DNA of 55,050 nt, from positions 1-55,050 of the forward strand of contig DAOSUS010000020.1 in NCBI GenBank assembly GCA_035378955.1, read 5' to 3'. Below the pieces are notes generated by a model. That model ran no database searches and was not told where the DNA came from. It was given only the letters and a program-made list of their open reading frames with translations. Source of the DNA: Candidatus Hydrogenedens sp. (GTDB lineage Bacteria > Hydrogenedentota > Hydrogenedentia > Hydrogenedentales > Hydrogenedentaceae). Positions 17,075 through 26,349 of the stretch are shown in pieces. The position numbers and the translations under genes were made by a program. The first letter of the stretch is position 1. Each line of letters starts with the position of its first letter.

Positions 17075-17506
17075 ATGAAAAACAAAGGTTTCACACTCAT
17101 TGAATTGATGATTGTCGTAGCAATCATCGCCATTATCGCAGCGATTGCGATACCCAACCTGCTTCGTTCGAGATTGCAGTCAAACGAATCTGCTGCAATC
17201 AGCAATTTAAAAGCCATTGTTGGTGCCGAAGTTGCTTATAACTCGGCAAATGGGGTCTACACAGGTGATTTTGCTGACCTTACAGGTGCAACACCCCCAT
17301 TCTTAGAAGGCAACTGGGCTGGTATTAAACAAGGTTACACATTTACTCTGGCTTCTCCGGGACCGAATAACTTTACCTGCAATGCAGACCCGAGTGAAGT
17401 GGGTGTAAGTGGTAATCGTTACTTCTACACAGACGCCAGTGGTGTTATCCGCTTCAATACAGGTGGACAGGCTGGCGCTGGTGACCCGCCCATCGGAGAA
17501 CAATAA
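17075..17506 (+). CDS. Type IV pilin-like protein
   Basis: A 143-residue prepilin. The start at 17075 has AAGGAG eight bases upstream; an earlier ATG at 17012 has no site. The leader MKNKG is cut before FTLIELMIVVAIIAIIAAIA, with Glu at position 5 of the mature protein, the usual signal for the prepilin peptidase. The hydrophobic helix is followed by the NLLRSRLQSNESAAISNLKA segment typical of major pilins of Geobacter/PilA-like type. The globular part ends GNRYFYTDASGVIRFNTGG. It has a strong terminator downstream and a paralogue at 17630. Confidence 0.88.
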   Translation: MKNKGFTLIELMIVVAIIAIIAAIAIPNLLRSRLQSNESAAISNLKAIVGAEVAYNSANGVYTGDFADLTGATPPFLEGNWAGIKQGYTFTLASPGPNNFTCNADPSEVGVSGNRYFYTDASGVIRFNTGGQAGAGDPPIGEQ

Positions 17507-17557
17507 TCGTAGTTTAGACATTAACCCGCTATTCAGTGGGTTGTGTTGGTGCTGAGT

Positions 17558-17602
17558 GCATGATGGCGGAACCCGGTGACCGCCATCATGCCTTTTTGTT
17601 TT
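17558..17602 (+). terminator. Strong intrinsic terminator between the two pilin genes
   Basis: GCATGATGGCGG (17558-17569) and CCGCCATCATGC (17580-17591) make a perfect 12-bp stem with a 10-nt loop, followed by CTTTTTGTTTT. A smaller AACCC/GGGTT hairpin (17522-17541) precedes it. It should insulate the abundant pilin transcript from the second pilin gene. Confidence 0.85.
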
Positions 17603-17629
17603 ACATTCTAATAGGAAAGGATGTGAACG

Positions 17630-18103
17630 ATGAATAGATGGCGTCGGGGGAAGGTAAAACAAAAGGGGTTCACACTGATTGAGATGATGATAGTAGTAGC
17701 GATAATTGCAATAATAGTTGCAATAACTATTCCGACCTTGATACGCTCGCGGATCCATTCTAATGAGGCATCTACTATCTGGAATTTGAGGGCTATTTGC
17801 ACGGCACAGGTGTCATATCATTCTGCAAATAATACTTATGGTGATTTCAACAGTCTTGTGAATTCGTCTGCTAATCCTACTACCCGTTATTTAGATGAAT
17901 CTTGGAGCGAAGGATGTATCCGTCAGGGTTATGTTTATTCTATGCCACAGATAACGACTGTGCAGTTTGTGTGTTATGCATCACCTCAGACAATAGGCTA
18001 CTCAGGGAATAGGTATTTTCGGATAGACCACACGGGAATCATCCGCTACAACGAATCTCAATTGCCATCAGGTAACGACCCTGTAATTGGCGACCCTCAA
18101 TAA
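17630..18103 (+). CDS. Second type IV pilin-like protein
   Basis: A 157-residue paralogue of the upstream pilin. ATG 17630 has AAAGGA eight bases upstream. The leader is longer and very basic (MNRWRRGKVKQKG), then FTLIEMMIVVAIIAIIVAIT. The same domain pattern follows (IRSRIHSNEASTIWNLRAI), and the C-terminus keeps the shared GNRYFRIDHTGIIRYNE and GDPVIGDP-like ending. Two Cys pairs could form a disulphide. It overlaps the 3' end of hisS by 7 bases, tail to tail. Probably a minor pilin or an alternative major pilin. Confidence 0.85.
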   Translation: MNRWRRGKVKQKGFTLIEMMIVVAIIAIIVAITIPTLIRSRIHSNEASTIWNLRAICTAQVSYHSANNTYGDFNSLVNSSANPTTRYLDESWSEGCIRQGYVYSMPQITTVQFVCYASPQTIGYSGNRYFRIDHTGIIRYNESQLPSGNDPVIGDPQ

Positions 18104-19539
18104 TTTTTATTGAGGAATGAGTAAAGTATTTCCAATAATTTTTCTCGTGGGATGGTTATCTGACTTACGGTTCCTGCTTCTCGGTATTGGTTCCTATCTT
18201 TTATACCCTCGCGTGCTTTTTCACCGTAGTATAAGTCCTTCACGCAGACTTCTCCTTTTTTGAGTTCATCTTCGCCTAATATAACGGCAATGGGTATATT
18301 ATAGTGGTCTGCATGGGATAATTGTTCCCCTAAAGTTTCTTTTGTTTTTTTACCAAGATAGACACTAACCTTTAAGCCTTGATTGCGTAATTCTTTTGCT
18401 ATGGATAATGCTTCAGTGATAGGGACTTTCCCTACTCGGGTAATAATGACATCATATATTGGTTTTTGTGCATCTATTAGTTGTAATTCTTCCATAGCAC
18501 TTATAAGTCTATCTATACCGATTGACATTCCTGTGCAAGGAATGGCTTTGTCTGTGAAACGGGAGACCAGCCCGTCATATCTTCCTCCACCCATAACAGA
18601 GCCAATATGGGGAGCCTTTTTGAGTGTCATTTCAAAAACAGGACCGGAATAATAGTCCAATCCACGGGTAAGTGATGGGGAAAAAGAGGCTTCGGTATCG
18701 GGAATGTCCAGGGCGGATAAATATTGGTCAAGTTCTTCCATAGTAGAGATTGCTTGTTGTGATTCGGATTGTTCCGATAGATGTTGTTTGATATTCCGAA
18801 TAATTTCTTTTCGTGTTGCACCGCTTATGCTGATGAAATTGATGATTTTTTCAATAATATTATTGGATAATCCAACACCTTTAATGGGGTCTCCAGAATC
18901 GTCAATACGACCTTCTCCAAGTTCTTTACGAACATTTTCAATGCCTACTTTTTGCAGTTTGTCAATAACGCGTAGAATGTGCTTCTGTGTATCTATATCT
19001 TTAATACCGTTTTGTATTAATAGAGCATCAATTAGTTTTCTGTTATTAATTTGTGCCTGAAAATCTTTAAATCCGAGGATTCTCATGACTTCTACCATGA
19101 TAGCAATAATTTCTGCATCAGCAGCGGTGTTGGGTGTTCCTGCAATATCAATGTCCATCTGGATAAATTCACGGTATCTTCCTATACCCGGTTTATCGGC
19201 ACGCCAGACAGGACCAATAGTATATCTGCGGAAAGGAACTTTAATTTTTTCGGGATATTGGGCGATAACACGAGCAAAGGGGACGGTGTGGTCAAACCGA
19301 AGACAGGATTGTTCTCCTTCGGGTGTTTCTAAAAGGAAGATTTCTTTGTTAATATTTTCTCCACCCGGACCGAGCAAGGTTTCTTTTAATTCGATGGCGG
19401 GTGTTTCTATGAAAGCAAAACCATATTTTTCATAGACAGAGATAATTTTTTGTATTATCTCCTGTCGCATTTTGCTTTTTGGTGGGAGATGGTCTTGAAA
19501 ACCTTTGAGTAAACGAGGTTCCACGGTTTTTTTTGTCAT
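18097..19539 (-). CDS. hisS: Histidyl-tRNA synthetase
   Basis: Charges tRNA-His. The 480-residue class II synthetase shows motif 1, motif 2 (RYTIGPVWRADKPGIGRYREF), the histidine-binding SLTRGLDYYSGPVFEMT loop, GGGRYDGLV and motif 3 GMSIGIDRL, then the anticodon-binding domain. It is somewhat longer than the common 420-430 residues, with extra sequence around residues 190-265. The start follows CAGGAG. It lies convergent with the second pilin. No other function is plausible. Confidence 0.96.
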   Translation of the reverse strand: MTKKTVEPRLLKGFQDHLPPKSKMRQEIIQKIISVYEKYGFAFIETPAIELKETLLGPGGENINKEIFLLETPEGEQSCLRFDHTVPFARVIAQYPEKIKVPFRRYTIGPVWRADKPGIGRYREFIQMDIDIAGTPNTAADAEIIAIMVEVMRILGFKDFQAQINNRKLIDALLIQNGIKDIDTQKHILRVIDKLQKVGIENVRKELGEGRIDDSGDPIKGVGLSNNIIEKIINFISISGATRKEIIRNIKQHLSEQSESQQAISTMEELDQYLSALDIPDTEASFSPSLTRGLDYYSGPVFEMTLKKAPHIGSVMGGGRYDGLVSRFTDKAIPCTGMSIGIDRLISAMEELQLIDAQKPIYDVIITRVGKVPITEALSIAKELRNQGLKVSVYLGKKTKETLGEQLSHADHYNIPIAVILGEDELKKGEVCVKDLYYGEKAREGIKDRNQYREAGTVSQITIPREKLLEILYSFLNKNY

Positions 19540-19701
19540 TTTTTGCTCCTGTGAAATTTACAGCATAAAAGATATATAGAGGTAAAAATAAAAATTGTTC
19601 ATATTTTAAATCTTTGTTAACTTTCTTATCCAATGGTGAAACTTAAAAGAATATCTTAAAGTCTTATAATTAAATTCCTTTTTCTTCTGTTCCCCATGGG
19701 G

Positions 19702-21054
19702 CTAAATCAGTTTTGTAGATGTTGGTTTAGCCCCTTTTTGTTTTTTAAAAGGAGAAATTAGAGATACCAATAGCTGATTAAAGATTTTTTTGTTTTGAAA
19801 TATCTGACCTTTCTGGATTGCGTTATAGTGAGAAAATCCGTGGCGAAGTATGCCTGCAACAGTGGCAAATTCGGGATTGTTAACAGATTGGGGTATGTTG
19901 GGAATGGCGTATTGAGGTTTTGCTATTCGAACGGGTGCATTGAATATTTTTTCGATGAGGATGTTCATATTTTGTAAATTTGCCCCTCCTCCTGCGAGAA
20001 CAATACCCCGAAGTAAGGACTGGGTTAAATCTTTTTTTTCAATTTCTTTTTTTAAGGTTGTAATCATTTCCTGGGCACGGGCGAAAATAACACCTTCCAG
20101 TTCGATTTTAGGTATATTTTTGTTAAAACCGTCTAAAACGGTTTGAAGGGAAATGGGCTTTGTCCTTAATTCGTTTGAAATTAAAGATGGAGATAGAGGA
20201 GTGTTTCCGATGGGCAGATTTGATTTTATGTATTTGTTGATTAGTTCTTCAGAAATTCCATAATCGCAGATGAGTTTGTGGGCCTCCTCAAAGTTTATTT
20301 TGAACACGGCGGAAACATCTCTCGACATAAAGATAGTTCCGAAATCAAAAGTAGCGGTATATATTAGTTTATGTTCAGAAAACATGATGAGGTTAATGGT
20401 GCTTTTTCCTATGTCTATTAACAAAGTGCCTAACTCCATTTCTTCCGGAGTTAAAGCACCTAAAGCAGTTGCAATGGGGTTATAAACAAAATGGTCAATT
20501 ACAGAAAAGGAGGGATGTAACTCACTTTCCACGCAAGATTTTAAGTTTTCCGTGATGACTTTTGGAATAATTGTGAAGTGGACACGGATTTTGAGTTGTT
20601 CTGCTCGCATTCCTAAGGGTTGTTGAACTGCAAAATTGTCAATATACCATTCATAGGAATTAAGAGAAGTAAGTAAATCTTTATCGGATTTGCTAATTTG
20701 TTGTTGAGCAATGTTAAATACCTTGTAAAGATGTTCGTCGGTAATTTCTTCGTTTTTGAGTTCTAATGTGGCTTCTTTTGTATAGGTTTCGGCACGGGGT
20801 GTATTAATCCCTATAGAAATTAGTTTGGGTGAAAGGGAGTTTGTTTTTTGTTGAGCCATAGTTAAGGCTTTGCGAAGTGCATGTCGTGCGGAATCCATAT
20901 CCTGTATTAGTCCTTTGGATATAGCACTTGAAGAAGGGGCTGTTCCGTGTCCAATAATAGAGAAATTGCCGTCTTTTGTTTGTTCTCCTAAGAGAACGCG
21001 TATATTATTTGAGCCAAAATCTATGGCGATGATTTGTGTTGGTTTTTTAAACAA
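19702..21054 (-). CDS. ftsA: Cell-division protein FtsA
   Basis: An actin-like ATPase that ties FtsZ to the membrane. I place the start at TTG 21054, giving MFKKPTQIIAIDFGSNNIRV, because AAGG lies about 10 bases upstream inside the end of the previous gene and FtsA homologues begin just there. A longer reading from 21135 overlaps that gene by 77 bases. Phosphate-1 loop (AIDFGSNNIRVLLGE), the SHS2/1C domain (about residues 60-140), GTLLIDIGKSTINLI phosphate-2 loop and LAGGGANLQNMN are visible. The C-terminal FNQLLVSLISPFKKQKG is a likely membrane-binding amphipathic helix. ftsZ is not in the window. Confidence 0.85.
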   Translation of the reverse strand: MFKKPTQIIAIDFGSNNIRVLLGEQTKDGNFSIIGHGTAPSSSAISKGLIQDMDSARHALRKALTMAQQKTNSLSPKLISIGINTPRAETYTKEATLELKNEEITDEHLYKVFNIAQQQISKSDKDLLTSLNSYEWYIDNFAVQQPLGMRAEQLKIRVHFTIIPKVITENLKSCVESELHPSFSVIDHFVYNPIATALGALTPEEMELGTLLIDIGKSTINLIMFSEHKLIYTATFDFGTIFMSRDVSAVFKINFEEAHKLICDYGISEELINKYIKSNLPIGNTPLSPSLISNELRTKPISLQTVLDGFNKNIPKIELEGVIFARAQEMITTLKKEIEKKDLTQSLLRGIVLAGGGANLQNMNILIEKIFNAPVRIAKPQYAIPNIPQSVNNPEFATVAGILRHGFSHYNAIQKGQIFQNKKIFNQLLVSLISPFKKQKGAKPTSTKLI

Positions 21055-21058
21055 GGCT

Positions 21059-22822
21059 TTACACCTTCCCGTTAAAAAGGTCAATTGTATTTTGAGTGTT
21101 TGAGTTGTATAAAGGTTTATGGTTGGTTGAAGCATTTTCTATTGATTGGAGAAACCAAAGAGTTTCTTCTAATCGGCGAACTGTAGATTCTCTTTCTTTT
21201 ATCTGTTTTTGAAGTTGTCCCAATTGTGTTTCTTTTTGAGATTTTGTTGCTTCGAGTGAGTCCATTCTTTGAAGCAGGGTCATTGCTTGGTTCTCAAAAT
21301 CGCGGATTGATTCTTTAAGGGAACAAATGGACTGATTGAGTTCTTCGATATTTTTTTCGGTAGCGTCAAATTGTTCTTTGTATTGATTTAAGTTGGCCAT
21401 TTCTGCTTCTTTTTGTTGTTGAAGTTCTAAAATCTTTTTTTCAATATCTGAAATTTTATCCTGAGTAGTCTTAATATGATTTTCTAAAATATTTTTCTCT
21501 TTTTCTGTTTTCTGGGTTATTGATTGTTGTTCTTTTAATTCTTCCTCGATTGTTTTAATTTCATTCTGACAAATATTAAGTTGTTCTTCGACCTGATGTA
21601 TCTCAGAACTTAAACTTTCAATCTGGTATTCTGTACTTCTATAATCAGTTTTTACTTTCTCTACTTCTAATTTTGCCATTTCTTTTGCAAGTTCTATGGC
21701 TTTTGCTTTTGCCGTTTCTGGAGTTCCATTAGCAATAGCTTTTAATGTATCTAATAGAATTTCTTTTACTTCGTTTTGGGGAATTCGATTGAGTTGTTGT
21801 AGGAAAGTAGAAATATCAATATTAGAGGTTTGTTCCGTAGTATGTATAGGTTCAGGTTTAACAGATGATACTTTTTCTTCTGGAGTAATTGGAACAGGGG
21901 TTTCTATTGTAATTTTATTTGTTTCTTGCACCTGAATTGTTGGGGAAGGGTTTTCTGCTGCTTTTTCTGGAAGGGATGTTTCTTTTGTATATAAAGATGA
22001 TGATTCTTGTAATGTGTGGTTATTATTATTTGTAACTTCTGTTGTAATCCCTGGGTAGTCAGTTTCTTTTGTAAGATTGTCGGGCTGGTGTATATCTATA
22101 TTTTCAACTTCGGGTAGGGGCGTTGAAATTTCATCGGTTGAGGGAAGTATATCCTGAGGTGGAATATTGTCAACAGGTATGGAAGTGGATGTTGTTTCCG
22201 AAGTCGAATAATTATTTTCAACTTCAGAAACGGAGCTTGTGATAGGCTCTTCACTATCATCTACTAAGCGAATACCAGAATTAATAAAATCAGATACAAC
22301 CTTCTGATAAGACTTTGTCCATTGTTCAAACATGGGCTTGTTAGGTTTGCCTCGCATAAAATCAGCGACAACACAGCATAAAAGGGAATATAATTCAAGA
22401 GATGGTTCAATAGATAGATGTGATTTTCCAACCCTATCTGAGGAGTAAATAATTCGTGCTATATCTACAAATAATTGTTCTAAATCTTTTCTTTTGTTTT
22501 GAGAAGCGACTTCAATGCAATTTCCTAATATAGGTAATGCGGAATCAACCCATTCACGAGAGTTCGGAAATAATTTTCCTTCTTCAATAGCTTTCCTAAG
22601 GTTTGTTAATAATGGAGAGATTTTTTTTCCTAATTCCATTATTTCTTCATTAGGGTTTGTTATTTCTATTGTTTCTCTGTCATTATCTGAATCTGTCTCT
22701 GATAGCAAAGCTTCTTTCTCTTCATTTTTTACAGAATCATCTGGAGAATTAGAGGAAGTTTTTTTATTGAAAATGGACTTTCCTTGTGTCCAGAAGAGTC
22801 TTGAACGATTTCCAATTCGCAC
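21059..22822 (-). CDS. Large coiled-coil protein linked to ftsA
   Basis: About 587 residues. GTG 22822 is preferred because GGAGG ends 8-9 bases before it, while an in-frame TTG at 22837 overlaps that site. Three parts can be seen: a basic N-terminus and small helical domain (about 60-195, ELGKKISPLLTNLRKAI onward), a Ser/Thr/Pro/Glu-rich linker (about 200-330), and a long coiled coil (about 360-580) with Glu/Gln-rich heptads. There is no signal peptide or membrane helix, so it is cytoplasmic. Its stop lies 4 bases before the ftsA start, implying coupled translation. No family is recognised; a scaffold role in cell division is a guess from context. Confidence 0.7.
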   Translation of the reverse strand: MRIGNRSRLFWTQGKSIFNKKTSSNSPDDSVKNEEKEALLSETDSDNDRETIEITNPNEEIMELGKKISPLLTNLRKAIEEGKLFPNSREWVDSALPILGNCIEVASQNKRKDLEQLFVDIARIIYSSDRVGKSHLSIEPSLELYSLLCCVVADFMRGKPNKPMFEQWTKSYQKVVSDFINSGIRLVDDSEEPITSSVSEVENNYSTSETTSTSIPVDNIPPQDILPSTDEISTPLPEVENIDIHQPDNLTKETDYPGITTEVTNNNNHTLQESSSLYTKETSLPEKAAENPSPTIQVQETNKITIETPVPITPEEKVSSVKPEPIHTTEQTSNIDISTFLQQLNRIPQNEVKEILLDTLKAIANGTPETAKAKAIELAKEMAKLEVEKVKTDYRSTEYQIESLSSEIHQVEEQLNICQNEIKTIEEELKEQQSITQKTEKEKNILENHIKTTQDKISDIEKKILELQQQKEAEMANLNQYKEQFDATEKNIEELNQSICSLKESIRDFENQAMTLLQRMDSLEATKSQKETQLGQLQKQIKERESTVRRLEETLWFLQSIENASTNHKPLYNSNTQNTIDLFNGKV

Positions 22823-22864
22823 GGTTCTTTCCTCCAAACAAAATTTTTAATAACTAATATACAT

Positions 22865-22900
22865 TATATAGTATTTACATTGTATATATAATACTATATA
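22865..22900. repeat. Inverted repeat upstream of the coiled-coil gene
   Basis: TATATAGTATT (22865-22875) and AATACTATATA (22890-22900) are perfect 11-bp arms around a 14-nt spacer, in the leader or promoter region of the coiled-coil/ftsA transcript. It could be an operator or just A+T-rich sequence. Confidence 0.35.
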
Positions 22901-22906
22901 TAATAA

Positions 22907-22946
22907 GAAAATGAAAATAAATAATCAAAAAATATTTTTGATTATT
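22907..22946 (-). terminator. Terminator of the aldehyde dehydrogenase-ytxJ unit
   Basis: On the reverse strand AATAATCAAAAA and TTTTTGATTATT (plus 22935-22946 and 22920-22931) form a perfect 12-bp stem with a 3-nt loop, followed by a T-rich run. It overlaps the ytxJ stop codon. Confidence 0.65.
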
Positions 22947-23283
22947 TTAAGGTTTGGAGGATATTTTCTAAATTTTTTTCGGTTATGGTTAAATGGGAGA
23001 TGTGTTTTACCACAGAGCCATTTTGCAGGATGATAATTTGTGGTGATTGATGTTCTACTTTAAGTGTGTCAGCGAGATGGTTTGAAAGAGGACGAGAATC
23101 AATGACATTAATTAGATAGGTATTGTTTTTGTATTCTGTATGTTTTTCCAGGAAGGCATCGGTTTCTTTTTTTGCATTCCAGGAAATGGGGCAACGATTA
23201 CTATGTTTGAAGAAAATTAGGATACCCTTGGTTGTATTATTTAACAAATTATCCAATTCTTCCAACTTGGTAATTTCAATCAT
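22942..23283 (-). CDS. ytxJ: YtxJ-type monothiol bacilliredoxin
   Basis: A 113-residue thioredoxin-fold protein. KHSNRCPISWNA gives the single active Cys in the (T/R)CPIS motif of the YtxJ (DUF2847, BrxC) family. The C-terminal half (SPQIIILQNGSVVKHISH) has the cis-Pro and strand order of the fold. The family is linked to removal of bacillithiol from oxidised proteins. It follows the aldehyde dehydrogenase gene by 19 bases, so they are probably one transcript. Confidence 0.85.
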   Translation of the reverse strand: MIEITKLEELDNLLNNTTKGILIFFKHSNRCPISWNAKKETDAFLEKHTEYKNNTYLINVIDSRPLSNHLADTLKVEHQSPQIIILQNGSVVKHISHLTITEKNLENILQTLK

Positions 23284-23302
23284 ATTATTTGCCTTAAAAA
23301 TT

Positions 23303-24883
23303 TTAAAGTCTATCTTTTCGTGCCAATAGTTCTAATTTCAATCCGATCCATGCAGTTTTTAGAAGGGGTAATATTCCGCGTTTGAATACACTTTCAAAGA
23401 CCTGTGAGAACAGTTCAAATTTTTTACGGGAGTAGGGATGCCAGTATGCTTCCATACGGTTCCATTGGTGGTCTATCAAAATGCTTTTAATGTTGGAGAA
23501 AGCATATAGTCCCTGAGCCCCGCGATACCTTCCGAATCCGCTTTCTTTAATACCGCCGAAAGGTAATGCGGAATTGGCTTGAGTTGCAAGGACATTATTA
23601 ATGGAGACATTTCCGGTTACAATTTGTCGAGCAACGCGTTCCGCTCGTTTTTTATCTGCAGACCATACACTTGCGGAAAGACCGTAAGGGGAATCGTTTG
23701 CCATTTGAATGGCTTCTTCTTCTGTTTTGAAGGGGGTAATTGTAACTACAGGACCGAAGGATTCATGGTATTGTATACGATAATCTCTACCAACATTTGT
23801 AATTATAGTAGGTGGGAATGCATGACTGTCTTTTCTTCTTTCTCCTCCGCAAAGGATTTTTGCGCCTTTTTGTTTTGCTTCTTCAAGTTGGGACTCGATT
23901 TCTTCAATCTGGAAGTTGGCTGTCATACATCCAACATCTAATTCTTTTTCATCAGAAGGGTTTGGGGTGTTTGCGAGTGTTCTCAATTTTTTAGCTTTTT
24001 CGACCATTAAATTGACAAAAGGTTCGAATATTTTTTCCTGAACAAAGATGCGTTCGACGGAAGTGCAGGTTTGTCCGCAGTTGGTAAAACTACCCCAAAT
24101 AGCGCCCGTAACGGTTCTTTCTAAGTTTACATCTTCAAATACAATCATGGGGTCTTTTCCACCTAATTCTAATTCTACAGGGATAAGGTGTTCTGCGGCT
24201 TGTTTCATAATAATTTTGCCGACATCAACACTACCTGTAAAATGAATTTTATCGGGTTTCTTTTCAATAAGCAGGTTAGCGGTTTTACGACTGGCATAAG
24301 CGATTTGTAAAGCCCCTTTCATAAAACCTGATTCTTCGATAATTTTTTCGTAAAGTCCTTTCAGAGGGGTAATTCGTGAGGGTTTTATTATAACGGCATT
24401 TCCAGCGGTAAAAGCACATACGAAGGGAACAAAGGAGAGATGGAAGGGGTAATTCCATGGAGAAATGATAAGAATAATACCTAATGGGTCATAAACAATT
24501 TTCGATTTTTTACCCATCAATAAAAGAGGTGTTGGAACTTTTTGGTCTCGCAAGATTTTCTCTCCATATTTCTGATAGTAATCAATCTGGTCCACAGAAG
24601 GAAAAACTTCAAGAAGTAGAGCGTCTGTTATGCACTTGCCAGTTTCGCGGGTTATAAACTCAGCGATTTTTTCCCGATGTTGGATAATGTATTGTTTAAT
24701 TTTGTCCAGTTCATTAAGTCGTTCTCGTACCGACATGGAACTAATGATTGCAAATGCTTTTTTAGCTGTGTCATACATTTTTTCTACATCAGCTTCAGTA
24801 ATTTCCTGGAAAGAATAAAGGAGTTCTCCTGTTTTTGGGTTTTTAACTTCGACTGTTGGATGTGTTGATAAAGTTGCTTCCAT
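23303..24883 (-). CDS. NAD(P)-dependent aldehyde dehydrogenase
   Basis: A 526-residue ALDH-superfamily enzyme (class 3-like) oxidising aldehydes to acids. The catalytic Glu lies in VELELGGKDPMIVFEDV and the catalytic Cys in FTNCGQTCTSVERI. The cofactor segment ISPWNYPFHLSFVPFVCAF and FTGSVDVGK are intact, as is the ESFGPVVTITPF motif. A C-terminal extension of about 50 residues (EAYWHPYSRKKFELF onward) is basic and partly hydrophobic and could touch a membrane. The ribosome site is AAAGGAG. The substrate cannot be told from sequence. Confidence 0.9.
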   Translation of the reverse strand: MEATLSTHPTVEVKNPKTGELLYSFQEITEADVEKMYDTAKKAFAIISSMSVRERLNELDKIKQYIIQHREKIAEFITRETGKCITDALLLEVFPSVDQIDYYQKYGEKILRDQKVPTPLLLMGKKSKIVYDPLGIILIISPWNYPFHLSFVPFVCAFTAGNAVIIKPSRITPLKGLYEKIIEESGFMKGALQIAYASRKTANLLIEKKPDKIHFTGSVDVGKIIMKQAAEHLIPVELELGGKDPMIVFEDVNLERTVTGAIWGSFTNCGQTCTSVERIFVQEKIFEPFVNLMVEKAKKLRTLANTPNPSDEKELDVGCMTANFQIEEIESQLEEAKQKGAKILCGGERRKDSHAFPPTIITNVGRDYRIQYHESFGPVVTITPFKTEEEAIQMANDSPYGLSASVWSADKKRAERVARQIVTGNVSINNVLATQANSALPFGGIKESGFGRYRGAQGLYAFSNIKSILIDHQWNRMEAYWHPYSRKKFELFSQVFESVFKRGILPLLKTAWIGLKLELLARKDRL

Positions 24884-24957
24884 AAATATGCTCCTTTGTA
24901 GGTGCCGTAGTTTTATTTATTTAGACTGTGTTTAGGTGGAAATGTTTCTTGTATATC

Positions 24958-26298
24958 TTAACTGATTTTATCTATATTTGCCCAGACTTTCTGGAAAGCG
25001 TGAATGTATTGTTCCACAAGTTCGGGTTGTTCGGTTGTAAAGTAGGGCAATGATATGGCTGTCCGATTGGCTTCTTCACATCCTTTGGGAGTGCCTTCTT
25101 TAGGAAGCACGGGCATATAGTCCCACCATTTATTTTCACTAAAAAGAGGATAAGTATGAAGTAATGTCCACTGATACTCCATGACATCTACACCTTCCGC
25201 TTTTAATGCTTTGACGATTGCGGAACGGGAAGCTCCTGCTTTTTTCTCATCTATAAACATTAAGTTTCTTGAATAGTAAACTCTTTCAGCGTCTGGACGG
25301 ACATATTGAGCTGAAAGACCGGGAAGTTGGGTAATGGCGTCATTGAGTTTTTTCATTTGAGCAACGCCTTTTGCGTTTCTCTCTGTTAATGTTTTTAACT
25401 GGACATTGGCAAGGATTGCCGCAATGGGGTGTATTCTTAATTTACTACCCAAGGCGGTACCTTGATATTTCCTATAGGGGCTATCTTCTGGGAATGTTTT
25501 GGGTAGGTCATAGTTTCCAAAGGTTACAGAGCGTTCATAGTCGCGAATATCTTTATACATGGCTATTCCACCTTCAATAGCAGGTAGGGGTTTTGTCGTT
25601 TGAAGGCTAAATCCTGCCATTCGACCCCATTTACCAATGTATATATCCTTTAATTTGGCACCATGTGCATGACTTGCGTCTTCAACAACTTCCAGTCCGT
25701 GTTCTTTGGCAAAGTCCATAATTAAATCCATATCACAAGGGACACCATACCAATGAACAGGCAGGATAGCACGAGTTTTTGGAGAAAGTCGTTTTTTACA
25801 GTCTTCCACATCTATGTTCATGGTTTTGGGATTAACATCAACAAAAACGGGAACATATTTTAAGAAACGCATAGGAACTACGGGGAACCAGGTGCTATAG
25901 TCGGGGACGAGTACTTCACTGCCGGGAGGTAAGTCGAGGGCGAATAATGTAGAAGTTAATGCACTTGTGCCATTACAGTGGGCTTTAACAAATGGACAAT
26001 CGAAGTGTTTTTTCCATGCTTCTTCGAATTCAGCGATAGGTGCATAACTTGGATTTTTGATTAATTCGGAAACTAATTGAATTTCCTCATCACCGTAGAT
26101 AGGCCATTGTGTTGCATTGGACGGAGGAGATTTTACAGCGGGAGAACCTCCATTGATTGCTAAAGTTTCTTTTTTAAGTGTTTCAGAGTTTGGTTGAGCA
26201 GTTGCCTTTACCTGGCTTCCTAAATAAATAGTAGAGCCAACAGTGGCTGTGGTTTTTAAAAATTCTCTGCGTCCTTTTTGTTTTGGTGCATTATTCAT
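24958..26298 (-). CDS. Tat-exported DegT/DnrJ/EryC1-family PLP protein
   Basis: A 446-residue aminotransferase-fold protein. The N-terminus KGRREFLKTTATVGSTIYLG is a twin-arginine signal, and the mature part starts near residue 35. The family motif MAGFSLQTTKPLPAIEGG keeps the PLP-binding Lys, and EDASHAHGAKL keeps the cofactor Asp. DegT proteins normally act in the cytoplasm on sugar nucleotides, so export with a bound cofactor via Tat is unusual, though Tat-tagged members are known in PVC-type genomes. The start has TAGGAG upstream. It may act on a sugar or envelope glycan outside the membrane; no partner gene is nearby. Confidence 0.8.
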   Translation of the reverse strand: MNNAPKQKGRREFLKTTATVGSTIYLGSQVKATAQPNSETLKKETLAINGGSPAVKSPPSNATQWPIYGDEEIQLVSELIKNPSYAPIAEFEEAWKKHFDCPFVKAHCNGTSALTSTLFALDLPPGSEVLVPDYSTWFPVVPMRFLKYVPVFVDVNPKTMNIDVEDCKKRLSPKTRAILPVHWYGVPCDMDLIMDFAKEHGLEVVEDASHAHGAKLKDIYIGKWGRMAGFSLQTTKPLPAIEGGIAMYKDIRDYERSVTFGNYDLPKTFPEDSPYRKYQGTALGSKLRIHPIAAILANVQLKTLTERNAKGVAQMKKLNDAITQLPGLSAQYVRPDAERVYYSRNLMFIDEKKAGASRSAIVKALKAEGVDVMEYQWTLLHTYPLFSENKWWDYMPVLPKEGTPKGCEEANRTAISLPYFTTEQPELVEQYIHAFQKVWANIDKIS

Positions 26299-26349
26299 TA
26301 TACTTTCTCCTATATTATTAAAAGTTTATTGTGAATGTTGTACTGTATT

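Noticed and set aside
19698..19734. 9-bp stem GGGGCTAAA/TTTAGCCCC at the 3' end of ftsA as an ftsA terminator
   Set aside because: The T run follows on the plus strand, opposite to ftsA and hisS transcription, and no plus-strand gene ends there.
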